DNA from: an uncultured Rhodoblastus sp.
GTDB lineage: Bacteria > Pseudomonadota > Alphaproteobacteria > Rhizobiales > Beijerinckiaceae
Length of the DNA stretch: 59,922 nucleotides
Reading direction: 5' to 3'
Assembly (NCBI RefSeq): GCF_903903185.1
Contig: NZ_CAIUXT010000230.1
Coordinates: 1 to 59,922, forward strand
Shown here: piece by piece, positions 46,624 to 56,513 of the stretch
How the letters are laid out: every line of letters begins with the position of its first letter
Position numbering within the stretch: position 1 is the stretch's first letter
The notes under the pieces: generated by a model
Database searches by the model: none
Told to the model about the DNA's origin: nothing
Seen by the model: only the letters and a program-made list of their open reading frames with translations
Program-made: the position numbers and the translations under genes

Positions 46624-48009
46624 TCAGGCGGCTGCTTTGCCAAGCTTTTCGCGCCAATTGGGGAAGAGAAGGTCGGCGTCATGCGAAAAACTCTCGAAGG
46701 CGCGGGCGAATTCACGGTGATCCTTGGCGAATTCGACCGGATCGGCGCCGGCCTTCCAGCATTGTTCCGCCTGCCGCAGGGATCTGGCCCCGGCCGCGCC
46801 GCCGTCGATATGGCCGAAGGCGCCGCCGCCCGCCGTCATGATCAGGTTCGAATGGCCGAGATTGGCGAAGAAACCCGGCATGCGCAACGCATTCATTCCG
46901 CCCGAAATGATCGGCGTGGTCGGGTTCATGCCCAGCCATTCCTGATGATAGAACGGCCCGTCGGCGCTGTCGTCGGTGATCATGTAGGCCATGGCCTTGT
47001 CGGAGGCCTCGCCTTCCATCTTGCCGAAACTCATCGTGCCGGTGTGGATGCCCGAAGCGCCTTGCAGCCGCGCCATTTTCGACAGCACGAACGCCGTATA
47101 GCCGCGATGGGTCTGCGGCGAGGTCACGGCGCCGTGGCCGGCGCGGTGATAATGCAGATATTGCTTGGGGAAGCGGCGCCGCGCGGTGGTGATCGCCGCG
47201 GGGCCGGCGACATAGCCATCGACCAGGAAGGCGATATGGTCGGCATTGGGGCCGAAGGTTTCCAGAATGTATTCGCCGCGCGCCACCATTTCATAATGAT
47301 CGTCGGCGGTGATGTTGAACGAAAACAGTTTTGGCTGGCCGGTCGTATCCTGGGCGCGGATCATGGCGTCATTGACCAGTTGAACGGTTTCCTTGAACGG
47401 CGCGAAGGTCTGGTTGCCCTGGGGTTCGTCGTTCTTGATGAAGTCGCCGCCAAGCCAGAAATCATAGCAGGCGTCGGCAAAGGGTTTTGGGCGCAGGCCC
47501 AGTTTGGGCTTGATGATCGTGCCGACGATGAAGCCGCCGTTGACCACGGGACGCTCCAACACGCGCCAAAGATCCTTGATTGTCGTCGAGGGGCCGTCGA
47601 ACAGTTTCAGATAGGCGGGCGGCACATAGAAATCGTGCATCTTGCCATATTCGATGTCGCCCATGCCCTGGTTATTGCCGATGGTCAGGGTCAGAAAGGA
47701 GGCGATCATCGCGCGTCCGTCGATGATGTTGCGGTCGAACAGCGCCAGCGGATAGGCGATTTTCATGACCTCCCTCGCCTCGTCGATTTCATAGACGAGG
47801 GCGTCTACGCCGCGGGTAAAATCGTCGGTCGTCGAGACTTCGACATTGGTGCCGGTCGAGGATTCGGCCGCGAAATGCGCCGCCGCCTGGAGATAGGTTC
47901 CAAAGCCCGGCTTGGGCTTCATGATATAGGCGACAAGAACATGCTTGCCGGCGGCGATCAGGTCTTGTTCCTTAAGCGCCAAATTGGCGTAACGATCTGA
48001 CTGGTCCAT
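46624..48009 (-). CDS. cbbM: Form II RuBisCO (ribulose-bisphosphate carboxylase)
   Basis: 461 residues, the usual form II length, and no small subunit gene is present. Catalytic lysines are at 167 ([12 protein letters not shown]) and the carbamylated Lys192 ([14 protein letters not shown]), one residue off the Rhodospirillum rubrum numbering. Loop 6 is [14 protein letters not shown]. The enzyme fixes CO2 onto ribulose 1,5-bisphosphate; form II enzymes suit high-CO2, low-O2 conditions. A CAGGA ribosome binding site lies about nine bases before the ATG. A strong hairpin lies between it and cbbT upstream. No cbbQ/cbbO activase genes are in the window. Confidence 0.98.
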   Translation of the reverse strand: MDQSDRYANLALKEQDLIAAGKHVLVAYIMKPKPGFGTYLQAAAHFAAESSTGTNVEVSTTDDFTRGVDALVYEIDEAREVMKIAYPLALFDRNIIDGRAMIASFLTLTIGNNQGMGDIEYGKMHDFYVPPAYLKLFDGPSTTIKDLWRVLERPVVNGGFIVGTIIKPKLGLRPKPFADACYDFWLGGDFIKNDEPQGNQTFAPFKETVQLVNDAMIRAQDTTGQPKLFSFNITADDHYEMVARGEYILETFGPNADHIAFLVDGYVAGPAAITTARRRFPKQYLHYHRAGHGAVTSPQTHRGYTAFVLSKMARLQGASGIHTGTMSFGKMEGEASDKAMAYMITDDSADGPFYHQEWLGMNPTTPIISGGMNALRMPGFFANLGHSNLIMTAGGGAFGHIDGGAAGARSLRQAEQCWKAGADPVEFAKDHREFARAFESFSHDADLLFPNWREKLGKAAA

Positions 48010-48126
48010 GTTGGTATTCCTGTCTGGCGCCGTCCGCCCGGGACGGCATTTTGTTCATGCGCGGCGCAAGGCCTGGCCGCGCGGCTGCTCTCGAATGTCA
48101 ATTTCATGTTCGGCCGGTTCCGGCCG

Positions 48127-48153
48127 CCGGTCCGATCGCGACGATCGGACCGG
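48127..48153 (-). other. Strong intercistronic hairpin between cbbT and cbbM
   Basis: A perfect 12-bp stem closes a three-base CGA loop (arms 48127-48138 and 48142-48153; core CGGTCCGATCG). It lies 9 bases after the cbbT stop on the transcribed strand and about 118 bases before the cbbM start. No T run follows, so a simple terminator is unlikely. RNA processing or transcript stabilisation is more plausible. Confidence 0.75.
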
Positions 48154-48161
48154 GCGTCGCG

Positions 48162-50168
48162 TCAAGCCAGCAGGGATTTCGCGGCGGCGGCGACCGCATC
48201 CGCCGTGATGCCGAATTGCTTGTATAGGTCGGGCGCCGGCGCCGAGGCCCCGAAACCGTGCATGCCGACAAAGGCGCCCCTTTCACCGATCCAGCGATCC
48301 CAGCCGAAGCGCAGCGCCGCCTCGACGCCTACGCGGGGCGCCGTTCCCAGAACGGTTCGGCGATAGTCGTCGCCTTGCCGCTCGAACAATTCCCAACAGG
48401 GCATGGAGACGACCGCCGCCTTGACGCCTTGCTCGGCGAGCAGGTCTGCGGCGGCGATGGCGATCTCGACTTCCGAGCCGCTCGCCAGCAGCGTCGCGTC
48501 GCGGGCGCCGTCGGTCTCGCGCAGGACATAGGCGCCCTTCGCCGACCGATTTTCTTGGCCCGGCCCCAAGCGCAAGGCCGGCAGAGCCTGGCGCGACAGG
48601 GCGAGAACGGAAGGGGCGTCCTTTTGCGCCAGCGCCGCTTGCCAGCACTCGGTTGTCTCGACCGCATCGGCCGGCCGGAAGACCAGCAGGTTGGGCATGG
48701 CGCGCAAGGCGGCGAGATGTTCGACCGGCTGGTGGGTCGGTCCGTCTTCGCCGAGACCGATGGAATCATGGGTCAGTACGTAGACGACCCTTTGTCCCAT
48801 CAGCGCCGACAGGCGGATCGCGCCGCGCGCATAATCGGCGAAGACCAGGAATGTGCCGCCGTAGGGAATGAAGCCGCCATGCAGCGCGATGCCGTTCATG
48901 GCCGCGCCCATGATGTGCTCGCGAATGCCATAATGGATATAGCGGCCTCCAAACTCGCCGGGCCGCACCGATTCCATGCCCTTGGTGATGGTCAGGTTGG
49001 AATGGGTCAGATCGGCCGAGCCGCCGATGGTGACATCGCTGGCGGCGTTGATCGCGCCAAGCGCGATTTCCGAGGCTTTTCGCGTGGCGATTTTCGGCTT
49101 TTCCGCGAATTGTCTGGCTTTCAACTCGTTCAGGGCGGCGTCGATCGCCGGCAGCGGGTCGCCGAAAACCTGGGCCGTGAATTGCGCGCCCTTGGGCGAG
49201 GCGGCAAGCCGCGCGTTCCATTTCGCATGGGCTTCCGCGCCGCGCCGCGCGACTTTGCGCCATTCGGTCAGGATCGGCTCCGGCACGACGAAGGGCTCGT
49301 GGGGCCAGCCAAGTTTTTCGCGGGCGCCGGCGATTTCTTCGGGTCCGAGCGCCTCGCCATGCGCTTTGGAGGTTCCGGCGCGGGTCGGGGCGCCGAAGCC
49401 GATCATGGTGCGGCAGGCGATCATCCAGGGCTTGTCGCTTTGCGCCCGGGCCTTGGCGATGGCTTCGGAAATCTCAGCCTGATTATGGCCGTCCACTCGC
49501 GCCACCCGCCAGCCGGAAGCCTCGAAGCGGCGGATCTGGTCGGTCGAGGTGGAAAGCGCGGTGGTGCCGTCGATGGAAATATGGTTGTCGTCCCAAAGCA
49601 CGATCAGCTTGCCGAGTTGGAGATGGCCGGCCATGTCGATGGCTTCGTGGGAAATGCCCTCCATCAGGCAGCCGTCGCCGGCGATGATATAGGTGTAATG
49701 GTCGACGAGATCGTCGCCATAGCGCGCATTCAGCAGCCGTTCGGCGAGCGCCATCCCCACGGCGGTGGCGAGACCCTGGCCGAGCGGGCCGGTGGTCGTC
49801 TCGATGCCCAATGCATGGCCATATTCCGGATGGCCGGCGGTTTTCGAGCCGAGCTGGCGGAATTTCTGCAATTCCTCGATCGGCATGTCGGAATAGCCGA
49901 TCAGGTAATGCAGGGCATATTGCAGCATCGAGCCGTGGCCGGCGGACAGGACGAAACGGTCGCGATCGGGCCAGGCCGGATCGGCGGGATCAATGTTGAC
50001 GAATTGTGTGAACAACACGGTTGCAACATCCGCCATGCCCATCGGCATGCCGGGATGGCCGGACTTGGCCTTCTCCACCGCGTCCATCGCAAGGGCGCGA
50101 ATGGCGTTGGCCATGTCCTTGAAAGCGGGTTTCGTCCCGGCGCGTTCGGCAAGCACTGTTTCGCTCAT
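48162..50168 (-). CDS. cbbT: Transketolase
   Basis: 668 residues from the ATG at 50168 (frame open to 50273). Thiamine-diphosphate motifs are [11 protein letters not shown] near the start and [20 protein letters not shown] (GDG...N-type block). [17 protein letters not shown] and the C-terminal pyrimidine-binding [19 protein letters not shown] are also typical. It regenerates pentose phosphates in the Calvin cycle. It lies 160 bases after cbbP and 152 bases before cbbM. Confidence 0.97.
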   Translation of the reverse strand: MSETVLAERAGTKPAFKDMANAIRALAMDAVEKAKSGHPGMPMGMADVATVLFTQFVNIDPADPAWPDRDRFVLSAGHGSMLQYALHYLIGYSDMPIEELQKFRQLGSKTAGHPEYGHALGIETTTGPLGQGLATAVGMALAERLLNARYGDDLVDHYTYIIAGDGCLMEGISHEAIDMAGHLQLGKLIVLWDDNHISIDGTTALSTSTDQIRRFEASGWRVARVDGHNQAEISEAIAKARAQSDKPWMIACRTMIGFGAPTRAGTSKAHGEALGPEEIAGAREKLGWPHEPFVVPEPILTEWRKVARRGAEAHAKWNARLAASPKGAQFTAQVFGDPLPAIDAALNELKARQFAEKPKIATRKASEIALGAINAASDVTIGGSADLTHSNLTITKGMESVRPGEFGGRYIHYGIREHIMGAAMNGIALHGGFIPYGGTFLVFADYARGAIRLSALMGQRVVYVLTHDSIGLGEDGPTHQPVEHLAALRAMPNLLVFRPADAVETTECWQAALAQKDAPSVLALSRQALPALRLGPGQENRSAKGAYVLRETDGARDATLLASGSEVEIAIAAADLLAEQGVKAAVVSMPCWELFERQGDDYRRTVLGTAPRVGVEAALRFGWDRWIGERGAFVGMHGFGASAPAPDLYKQFGITADAVAAAAKSLLA

Positions 50169-50240
50169 CTTCGAAAAATCCCTTCGCTGCAAGGCGACCC
50201 CTGCGTCGCGTAAAACGCCGGAACCGCCCGACTCCAAGTG

Positions 50241-50276
50241 TTCGCAAACATTCAACTCTTCGCAAGCATTCAACTC
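50241..50276. repeat. Tandem 18-bp direct repeat in the cbbP-cbbT gap
   Basis: Two adjacent copies, 50241-50258 and 50259-50276, differ at one base (TTCGCAA(A/G)CATTCAACTC). They lie about 73 bases upstream of the cbbT ATG, within the intercistronic leader. Function is unknown; replication slippage or a protein/RNA-binding array are both possible. Confidence 0.85.
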
Positions 50277-50328
50277 AAAGAGGCCATTCCGCCTTTCGAC
50301 AGTATGCGGCCGGCTGGCTGGCGACGCC

Positions 50329-51204
50329 TCATCTCGCCCTGTCGCTGCGCTCCCGGAGCCGGAGAATCATCGGCGTGAGAATGAGTTGCATGGCGATGTC
50401 GAGCTTGTCGCCAGGAATGACGATGGAATTGGCGCGGCTCATCCAGCTGTTTTGAATCATCGACACCAGATAGGGAAAATCGATGCCGCGCGGATTGCGG
50501 AAGCGGATGACCACCAGCGATTCGCCAGCCGTCGGAATCCAGCGCGCGATAAACGGGTTCGACGTATCGACGATCGGCACGCGCTGGAAATTGATGTCGG
50601 TCTGGGTGAATTGCGGCGTGATGACATGCACATAGGCGTGCATGCGGCGCAGAATCGTGTCGGTAACGGCCTCCGCCGAATAACCGCGCGAAGAACTGTC
50701 GCGGTGGATTTTCTGAATCCATTCCAGATTGATGACGGGGACCACGCCGATCTTGAGATCGGGATAGCCCGCTATGTCGATGCCGTCGGATTTCAAGGCG
50801 CCGTGCAAGCCTTCGTAAAACAGAAGGTTCGAACCCTCGCCAATTTCGCGCCAGTCGGTGAAATGACCGGGCGCCACGCCATGCGCCTCGGCTTCGCGCG
50901 CGTCATGCACATAGGTGCGCGACATGCACCTGCCGGTCTCGCTGTAGCTTTTCATGGAACTTTCCAGTTCCGCGAGCAAATTGGCGTCGATCGAGAAATG
51001 GCTGAAGGTCTGGTCGCCGATGTCGCGCCGTCGCGCCATTTCGGCTTTCATGTCGGCGCGGTTGTAACGATGGTAGGCGTCGCCCTCGACCGTAGCGGCG
51101 ACGATGCCTTCGCGCCGAAAAATCTGGTCGAAGGTGAATTTTACCGTGCTGGTGCCCGCGCCCGAGGAGCCGACGACTGAAATGATGGGATATTTGACGG
51201 ACAT
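50329..51204 (-). CDS. cbbP: Phosphoribulokinase (class I)
   Basis: 291 residues, typical for the octameric proteobacterial enzyme. A P-loop variant GSSGAGTST (11-19) binds ATP, and [15 protein letters not shown] with [16 protein letters not shown] and the C-terminal [17 protein letters not shown] are family blocks. It makes ribulose 1,5-bisphosphate and is classically activated by NADH. It starts 11 bases after cbbF. Confidence 0.97.
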   Translation of the reverse strand: MSVKYPIISVVGSSGAGTSTVKFTFDQIFRREGIVAATVEGDAYHRYNRADMKAEMARRRDIGDQTFSHFSIDANLLAELESSMKSYSETGRCMSRTYVHDAREAEAHGVAPGHFTDWREIGEGSNLLFYEGLHGALKSDGIDIAGYPDLKIGVVPVINLEWIQKIHRDSSSRGYSAEAVTDTILRRMHAYVHVITPQFTQTDINFQRVPIVDTSNPFIARWIPTAGESLVVIRFRNPRGIDFPYLVSMIQNSWMSRANSIVIPGDKLDIAMQLILTPMILRLRERSDRAR

Positions 51205-51215
51205 TTTCTTAGGCC

Positions 51216-52280
51216 TCAGGAGCGAAACAGACCACGTTCGCCAAACAGCGGCGGCCGCGAGCGGTTGAAAGTGGAATCATTGTAATAGGAGGCGATGCGG
51301 GCGACTTTTTCGGCCGAACCGAAAACCAGCGGCGTGCGCTGGTGCAAGCTGGCAGCGCTTTTGCCCAGAACACGTTCGGCGCCGTCGGTGGCCGCGCCGC
51401 CCGCCTGCTCGACCAGAAAGGCGATCGGGTTGGCTTCGTAAAGCAGGCGCAGACGGCCCTGTTCATAGCCCGCACGCTGATCTGCGGGATAAAGAAACAC
51501 CCCTCCGCGCATGAAAATGCGATGGGTTTCCGCCACCAGCGACGCCACCCAGCGCATGTTGAAATCCTTGCCGCGCGGCCCCTCTGACCCTTCGACGCAA
51601 TCGTCGATGAATGTGCGGATGGGCTCCAGCCAATGGCGGTAATTGGAGGCGTTGATGGCGTATTCGCGCGTCGAAGGCGCGATTTTCAACCCGTGCGAAA
51701 TCAGCCGGAAGGTTCGCGTCGCCGGATCGAGCACGAAATAGGCGACGCCTTCGCCAAGCGTGAACAAGAAGGACGTATGCGGACCGTAAACAATATAGCC
51801 GCCTGCCGACTGTTCTTCGCCGGGCCGGAAAAACGACGCCGTAGCGCCTGCCGGGGACGCCGGAAAAACTGAAAAAATCGTGCCAACCGAAATATTGGCT
51901 TCGATATTCGACGAACCGTCGAGCGGATCGACGGCGACAGCCAGATCGCCATCGGCGTTGAGCGTCACGATCGCCTCTTCCTCTTCCGAGGCGTAATAGG
52001 CCGTCGAGGTTCGGCGCAAGGCCGAAACCACCGCCTCGTCAGCCAATATGTCCAGCTTGCGCTGCTTGTCGCCGTCGGCGTTGGCCTGCCCGATTTCGGC
52101 GCCCATCGCGCCCAGCAGCGGGCCGGAGGCAATTACGGCGGCGATGGCGGCGCCCGCCTCCGCCAGCGCGGCGATCACGGCAGCGACAGAACCTCGACCC
52201 TTGTCGGCGGCGCTCCAGAAGTTCAGATAAGACTCAAGGCTTTCGCCCTCTGTGTGGCGAACCTGCGCGTCAATGCTCAT
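51216..52280 (-). CDS. cbbF: Fructose-1,6-bisphosphatase class I
   Basis: 354 residues with the metal/substrate site VDPLDGSSNIEANISVGTIF and the upstream EEE cluster (YYASEEEEAIV), and GGVFLYPAD near the C-terminus. It dephosphorylates fructose 1,6-bisphosphate in the Calvin cycle (related enzymes also use sedoheptulose 1,7-bisphosphate). It is the first gene of the leftward operon cbbF-P-T-M-rpe. The probable regulatory palindrome is about 100 bases upstream. Confidence 0.96.
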   Translation of the reverse strand: MSIDAQVRHTEGESLESYLNFWSAADKGRGSVAAVIAALAEAGAAIAAVIASGPLLGAMGAEIGQANADGDKQRKLDILADEAVVSALRRTSTAYYASEEEEAIVTLNADGDLAVAVDPLDGSSNIEANISVGTIFSVFPASPAGATASFFRPGEEQSAGGYIVYGPHTSFLFTLGEGVAYFVLDPATRTFRLISHGLKIAPSTREYAINASNYRHWLEPIRTFIDDCVEGSEGPRGKDFNMRWVASLVAETHRIFMRGGVFLYPADQRAGYEQGRLRLLYEANPIAFLVEQAGGAATDGAERVLGKSAASLHQRTPLVFGSAEKVARIASYYNDSTFNRSRPPLFGERGLFRS

Positions 52281-52624
52281 CTTCGGTGCGTCCTCCCGGC
52301 TCGCTCTTTCGGCGACCTGAGGCGCACAATGATCCTCCGTTCACGAAAAAGAAAATTAAAAAACGAAAATCCGGTTTTAGATAATCTAAATGTCTGATTG
52401 GCGCGGCCTATGCGGCATTTTTCCTACGGCCCATGCGGGCGTCATTCGCCGCGCGGTCGCTCCCGCGCAAGGCGGTTCGCCCGTCTCCCCGCAATGACTT
52501 TTTGTTCCAGGATCGAGGACGGTCGCCGATCGTCGAACCAGCTTCGGGCAAGGCCGCCGGTTTCAAATCGGCCGAACGGATCGCATCGGTTAGATTCTGC
52601 TGCGGACAACGCGAAAGGCCTTCC
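52281..52624. promoter_or_regulatory. Control region upstream of cbbF and the chemoreceptor
   Basis: A 344-base gene-free divergent gap. The part nearest cbbF (about 52340-52395) is AT-rich and contains the palindrome listed separately. The part nearest the chemoreceptor is GC-rich and shows no promoter motif I can support. An ATG-open frame from 52433 overlaps this region but is not credible as coding before 52625. No cbbR gene is here. Confidence 0.5.
52376..52390. promoter_or_regulatory. CbbR-type operator palindrome (TTA-N7-TAA)
   Basis: A perfect 15-base palindrome, TTTAGATAATCTAAA, with a single central base. It fits the TNA-N7-TNA form described for LysR-type CbbR sites and lies about 96-110 bases upstream of the cbbF start codon. 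Regulation by a CbbR encoded elsewhere is inferred, not shown. Confidence 0.6.
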
Positions 52625-54592
52625 ATGAATCGAGCCCTGACCCGGATTTCCGTCGCCGGAAAAATCGTCGGCGCCGTTATTATCCTGGGATGCCTGCTCA
52701 ATTCCGCCACCGCCTGGCTGAGCCTGCACAAGCTCAGGGTCGGCGGCCCGGTCTATGACCGCGTCGTGCTCGGCAAGGATCTGGTGGCCGACATCTTGCC
52801 GCCGCCGGAATATCTGCTGGAAGCCTTCCTGGAAACGACGCTCGCCGTCAACGCCCCCGGCGAGGTCGGCGCGCACAAGCGGCGATTGGCTGAACTGCGC
52901 AAGGATTACGAGGACCGCCATCAATATTGGAGCCGGCAGGAACTCGATCCGACGGTTCGCGACCTGCTGCTCAAGGGCGCCGACGCGCCGGCGAGGGAAT
53001 TTTTGTCGCTGACCTTCGACGCCTTCATCCCGGCGCTGGAACGGGGCGACAAGCCGGCGGCGGACGCCGCCTACGGCAAGATATCGAAGGCCTACGCCGC
53101 GCATCGCCGCAAGATCGACGAACTGGTGACACAGACCAACCGGCTGACCGCCGAAACCGAGGCCTATGCCGCCGCGCAGGATCGCTGGCTCACGGCTTTG
53201 ATGACGCTCATCGCCGGGGCCGTACTGGCTCTGACCGTCGCCGCCGCCTGGGGCGTGCAGAAGAGACTGGTCTCGCCGGTTGCGGAAATCACCAAGACCA
53301 TGACCGGAATGGCGGCGGGCGACTTGCCGGAACATATGCCCTTTGCCGGACGCGGCGATGAAATCGGCGACATGAGCCGCGCGGTCGAGGTCTTCCTGCA
53401 AAACGAGCATGAGCGCCGCCGGCTTTCCCAGGCCGAACAGGCGTCGCGCGAACTCGAATTGCAGCGCCAGCAAAAACTCAATCTGCAAGTGAAGCAGTTC
53501 AGCGACGAAATCAGCCATTCGGTCACCGATCTCGGCGTGCAGACCGATCACATGCGCCAGGCGTCGACCACCCTCAACACCGGGGCCGCCAGCGTCCGCT
53601 CCGACGCCAGCGACGCCGCGGCGGCTTCCGCCGGCGCCGCCCAGAATTCGCAGGCGGTGGCCGGAGCGACGGTGGAACTGGAGGCCTCGATCCGCGAAAT
53701 CTCCGCGCAGGCCCAACTCGCGCGGGAAATCGTCGATTCGACGGCGCAGGCCGCCGAACGCGCCGACGCCGACATGAACGGGCTGGCGCACTCCTCGAAA
53801 CAGATCGACGATATTCTGGAGTTGATCCGCACCATCGCCGGGCGGACCAACCTTCTGGCGCTGAACGCCACGATCGAGGCGGCGCGGGCCGGCGAAGCGG
53901 GCCGGGGCTTCGCCGTCGTCGCCAACGAGGTCAAGGGACTGTCGGAACGGACCGGCAGGGCGGTGGACGAGATCGCCGCGCAGATCGGCCGCATGCATGG
54001 CGCGACCGGCGCGGCGGTCAGCGCCATTGCCGACATCAACGCCAAGATCGCCTCGATCAGGGAACTGACGCTGGCCATTGCCGATGGCGTGTCGCAGCAG
54101 GAAGAAGCGACCCGCGAAATCGCGCGCAACGTGACCATGGCCGCCGAGCGTAGCGACCGGGCCGCCCAGAACGTGCGCGCGGTGACCGTCACCGCCGAGC
54201 GCACCGACAACGAGGCCAATCATCTGGCCGAAGTTTCCGAAGCTCTGGTGAAGACGGCGGCGCGGATCACCGACGCCATGGATCATTTCGTCCAGATGAT
54301 GGTCGTCGATCTGCAGGAGCGCCGGGTCGCCTGGCGCGAGACCGTCCACGCCGAAATCGTCGTCGAATATGAAGGGCGGCGATTGCGGACCCTGATCGAC
54401 GACATCAGCCTCACAGGCGTCAGGCTCAACGATTGCTTCGGCTTGAAGGTTGGCGCCACCCTTCACGCCGAAATCGACGGCGCCTGGAATCCGGGCAAGG
54501 TTATCTGGGTTGACAAGGGGCGCGCCGGAGTCGCATTCGAGCACCCGTTGACCGCGATGCCGCAGTCGTTTGGCGCCGACATCGCGGCATGA
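52625..54592 (+). CDS. Methyl-accepting chemotaxis protein with C-terminal PilZ domain
   Basis: 655 residues from the ATG at 52625. Membrane segments are at about 12-32 and 188-210, flanking a helical periplasmic sensor of about 155 residues. A HAMP region follows (about 211-265), then a methyl-accepting signalling domain with the hairpin tip [28 protein letters not shown]. After residue about 555 a PilZ domain appears: RVAWR (RxxxR) and DISLTG (D/N-x-S-x-x-G), the two c-di-GMP-binding elements. It should link chemotaxis signalling to c-di-GMP. No che genes are nearby, so it must dock with a cluster elsewhere. Confidence 0.92.
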   Translation: MNRALTRISVAGKIVGAVIILGCLLNSATAWLSLHKLRVGGPVYDRVVLGKDLVADILPPPEYLLEAFLETTLAVNAPGEVGAHKRRLAELRKDYEDRHQYWSRQELDPTVRDLLLKGADAPAREFLSLTFDAFIPALERGDKPAADAAYGKISKAYAAHRRKIDELVTQTNRLTAETEAYAAAQDRWLTALMTLIAGAVLALTVAAAWGVQKRLVSPVAEITKTMTGMAAGDLPEHMPFAGRGDEIGDMSRAVEVFLQNEHERRRLSQAEQASRELELQRQQKLNLQVKQFSDEISHSVTDLGVQTDHMRQASTTLNTGAASVRSDASDAAAASAGAAQNSQAVAGATVELEASIREISAQAQLAREIVDSTAQAAERADADMNGLAHSSKQIDDILELIRTIAGRTNLLALNATIEAARAGEAGRGFAVVANEVKGLSERTGRAVDEIAAQIGRMHGATGAAVSAIADINAKIASIRELTLAIADGVSQQEEATREIARNVTMAAERSDRAAQNVRAVTVTAERTDNEANHLAEVSEALVKTAARITDAMDHFVQMMVVDLQERRVAWRETVHAEIVVEYEGRRLRTLIDDISLTGVRLNDCFGLKVGATLHAEIDGAWNPGKVIWVDKGRAGVAFEHPLTAMPQSFGADIAA

Positions 54593-54976
54593 CGCATTTT
54601 TTGGCCTTGACGCCTGAGGCGTCCTCGCAAAAGCCGCAGGCAAGGGCGCTCTGCGACAAATCGCGCGGATTTCTTCCTTGCCGGATTTGCTATAAGTATC
54701 GGGGGGAACTGGGGAAACGCGTCGAAGAATAAGAATGGGAGCGGGGATGCGGACTCGAAAGCGCAGCCTGCGATTCGCGGAAGCGGCCTGCGGAAGGACT
54801 TCCATCCGACCGGATTTTCCGGAATTCGCCGAAGCTGCGGCGCGGACGACGCCGCCCGCCGTGAAAGCCGGGAAAAATCGCCTCACGATCAAATTATCGG
54901 GCCGAGAGAATTACTTGGCGAAAGCGCCCGCCACGGTCTATAACGGGCGCGACCCGAAGTTTTGCGAGCAAAAACA
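54593..54976. other. Gene-free stretch before the sigma-54 response regulator
   Basis: About 384 bases. A short imperfect stem (GACGCC/GGCGTC near 54609-54623) follows the chemoreceptor but has no T tract after it. An 81-codon frame at 54735-54980 overlaps the next gene's start and looks non-coding. The only supported element is the promoter-like pair listed separately. Confidence 0.45.
54915..54944 (+). promoter_or_regulatory. Possible sigma-70 promoter of the response regulator gene
   Basis: TTGGCG and TATAAC are separated by 18 bases, ending 32 bases before the ATG at 54977. The spacing is one base longer than ideal and the call is by motif only. Confidence 0.35.
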
Positions 54977-56407
54977 ATGAACTCCCAGAATTCTTGCGTC
55001 CTGATCGTCGAGGATGTGCCCTCGCTCGCCGCCAGTTACGCCGCCTTCCTCAAGCGCGAGCCGCTCGACATCCATATCGTCCATGACGGCAAGGAGGCCT
55101 TGGCCTTTCTCGAACGCAATCCGGTTGCCGTCGCCATTGTCGACGTCGGCCTGCCCGACATGAGCGGACTAGAAATTCTCAAGAACATTCGCGCCATGGG
55201 CGCGCCAACCGCCGTTATCGTTATCACCGCCGAGGGCTCGATCAATCTCGCCGTGGAAGCCATGCGCCACGGCGCCTTCGATTTTGTCGTAAAACCCTGT
55301 TCGCGCGAGCGCCTTTCGGTCACCGTTCAGAACGCCCTCAAACATCGCCGACTCGAAAACCGGCTCGCCGAAGCGGTGGAGGAAACGGGCGAAGGCCCGC
55401 CGGGCCGGTTCATCGGCCAGTCGCTGGCCATGCAGACGGTCTATCGCATCCTGCGCAGCGTCGCGCCGACCAACGCCACCGTCTTCATCACCGGCGAATC
55501 CGGCGTCGGCAAGGAGCTCTGCGCCGAGGCGCTGCATCTGCTCAGCAAGCGTCGCGACAGGCCCTTCATCGCCGTCAATTGCGCCGCGATCCCCAAGGAT
55601 CTGATGGAAAGTGAGATTTTCGGCCATGTCAAAGGCGCCTTCACCGGCGCCTCGGCCGACCGCAAGGGCGCGGCGTTGCAGGCCGACGGCGGCACCTTGT
55701 TTCTCGACGAAGTGGCGGAAATGGACCTCGCCCTGCAATCCAAGCTTTTGCGCTTCCTGCAGGAGAAAACCGTGCAGCGCGTCGGCGAAGACCACCTCCT
55801 GCGCTCCGACGCGCGTATCGTCTGCGCCACCAATCGCGATCCGCTGGCGGAAGTCGCGGCCGGCCGTTTCCGCGAGGATCTGTTTTACCGGCTCCATGTC
55901 GTGCCGCTGGAATTGCCGCCCCTGCGCGACCGCGATACGGACGCCCTGCTCCTCAGCCGGTATTTCCTCGAACTGTTCTCCCGCGAGGACGGCAAGGATT
56001 TCAAGGGATTCGCGCCCGAGTCCGAGGCCCTTCTGCTCGCCTATCCCTGGCCCGGAAACATCCGGCAGTTGCAGAACGTGATCCGCTCGGTGGTGGTGCT
56101 CAACCAGGGCCAGATGGTCTCCCCCGACATGCTGCCGCGCAGCTTGTGGACCGCCGCCAATCTGTCGCCGCCGCCCGCTCCCGCCGAACCGCGCGCCGCG
56201 GCGCCGAGCGCGATGGCGCCCCTGGCCGTGACGCCCCCTTCCTCCGTCGCCGGCATCGAGCCGCTGGAGGATGTGATCCGCAAGACCGTCGAGGCCGCGA
56301 TCAACTTTTGCGGCGGCTCTATTCCCCGCGCCGCCGCGGCCTTGCAGGTGAGCCCCTCGACCATCTACCGGCGCATGGAGGCTTGGCGCGAAGCGCAGGC
56401 GAAATGA
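54977..56407 (+). CDS. Sigma-54-dependent response regulator (NtrC/LuxO type)
   Basis: 476 residues from the ATG at 54977 (a TTG at 54962 is possible). A receiver domain (about 7-120) has phosphoacceptor Asp56 in VDVGLPD and Lys in VVKPCSRE. The AAA+ sigma-54 interaction domain has Walker A GESGVGKE, the GAFTGA loop that contacts sigma-54, and LFLDEVAEM as Walker B. A Pro-rich linker and a Fis-type helix-turn-helix (FCGGSIPRAAAALQVSPSTIYRRM) follow. It activates transcription from sigma-54 promoters after phosphorylation. An Hpt gene follows at 106 bases, which suggests a multi-step phosphorelay, but no histidine kinase is in the window. Confidence 0.95.
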   Translation: MNSQNSCVLIVEDVPSLAASYAAFLKREPLDIHIVHDGKEALAFLERNPVAVAIVDVGLPDMSGLEILKNIRAMGAPTAVIVITAEGSINLAVEAMRHGAFDFVVKPCSRERLSVTVQNALKHRRLENRLAEAVEETGEGPPGRFIGQSLAMQTVYRILRSVAPTNATVFITGESGVGKELCAEALHLLSKRRDRPFIAVNCAAIPKDLMESEIFGHVKGAFTGASADRKGAALQADGGTLFLDEVAEMDLALQSKLLRFLQEKTVQRVGEDHLLRSDARIVCATNRDPLAEVAAGRFREDLFYRLHVVPLELPPLRDRDTDALLLSRYFLELFSREDGKDFKGFAPESEALLLAYPWPGNIRQLQNVIRSVVVLNQGQMVSPDMLPRSLWTAANLSPPPAPAEPRAAAPSAMAPLAVTPPSSVAGIEPLEDVIRKTVEAAINFCGGSIPRAAAALQVSPSTIYRRMEAWREAQAK

Positions 56408-56457
56408 TCGCCTGCGCCGCAAGGATTTGGCGCGAGGCACAGGCGAAATAGTCGCCT
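56383..56457 (+). repeat. Duplicated 3' end of the response regulator gene with two hairpins
   Basis: A 31-base unit covering the last codons, stop and next bases (56383-56413) is repeated at 56427-56457 with four mismatches. Each copy ends in an inverted repeat around AGGCGA...TCGCCT: the first forms a 10-bp stem (56393-56402/56408-56417) whose loop includes the TGA stop, the second a 6-bp stem. They might attenuate or process the transcript before the Hpt gene. Confidence 0.75.
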
Positions 56458-56513
56458 CCGATTGACTGAAGCGGCGGCAACACAGCCCCGAGGGACGAAC
56501 AGGCGAGGCGACG

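Noticed and set aside
52442..54892. An 816-codon minus-strand frame covering the chemoreceptor
   Set aside because: Antisense shadow. The plus strand has membrane segments, HAMP, signalling hairpin and PilZ motifs in order.
54735..54980. An 81-codon frame before the response regulator
   Set aside because: No ribosome binding site I can support, arginine/alanine-rich random composition, and it overlaps the start of the response regulator gene.
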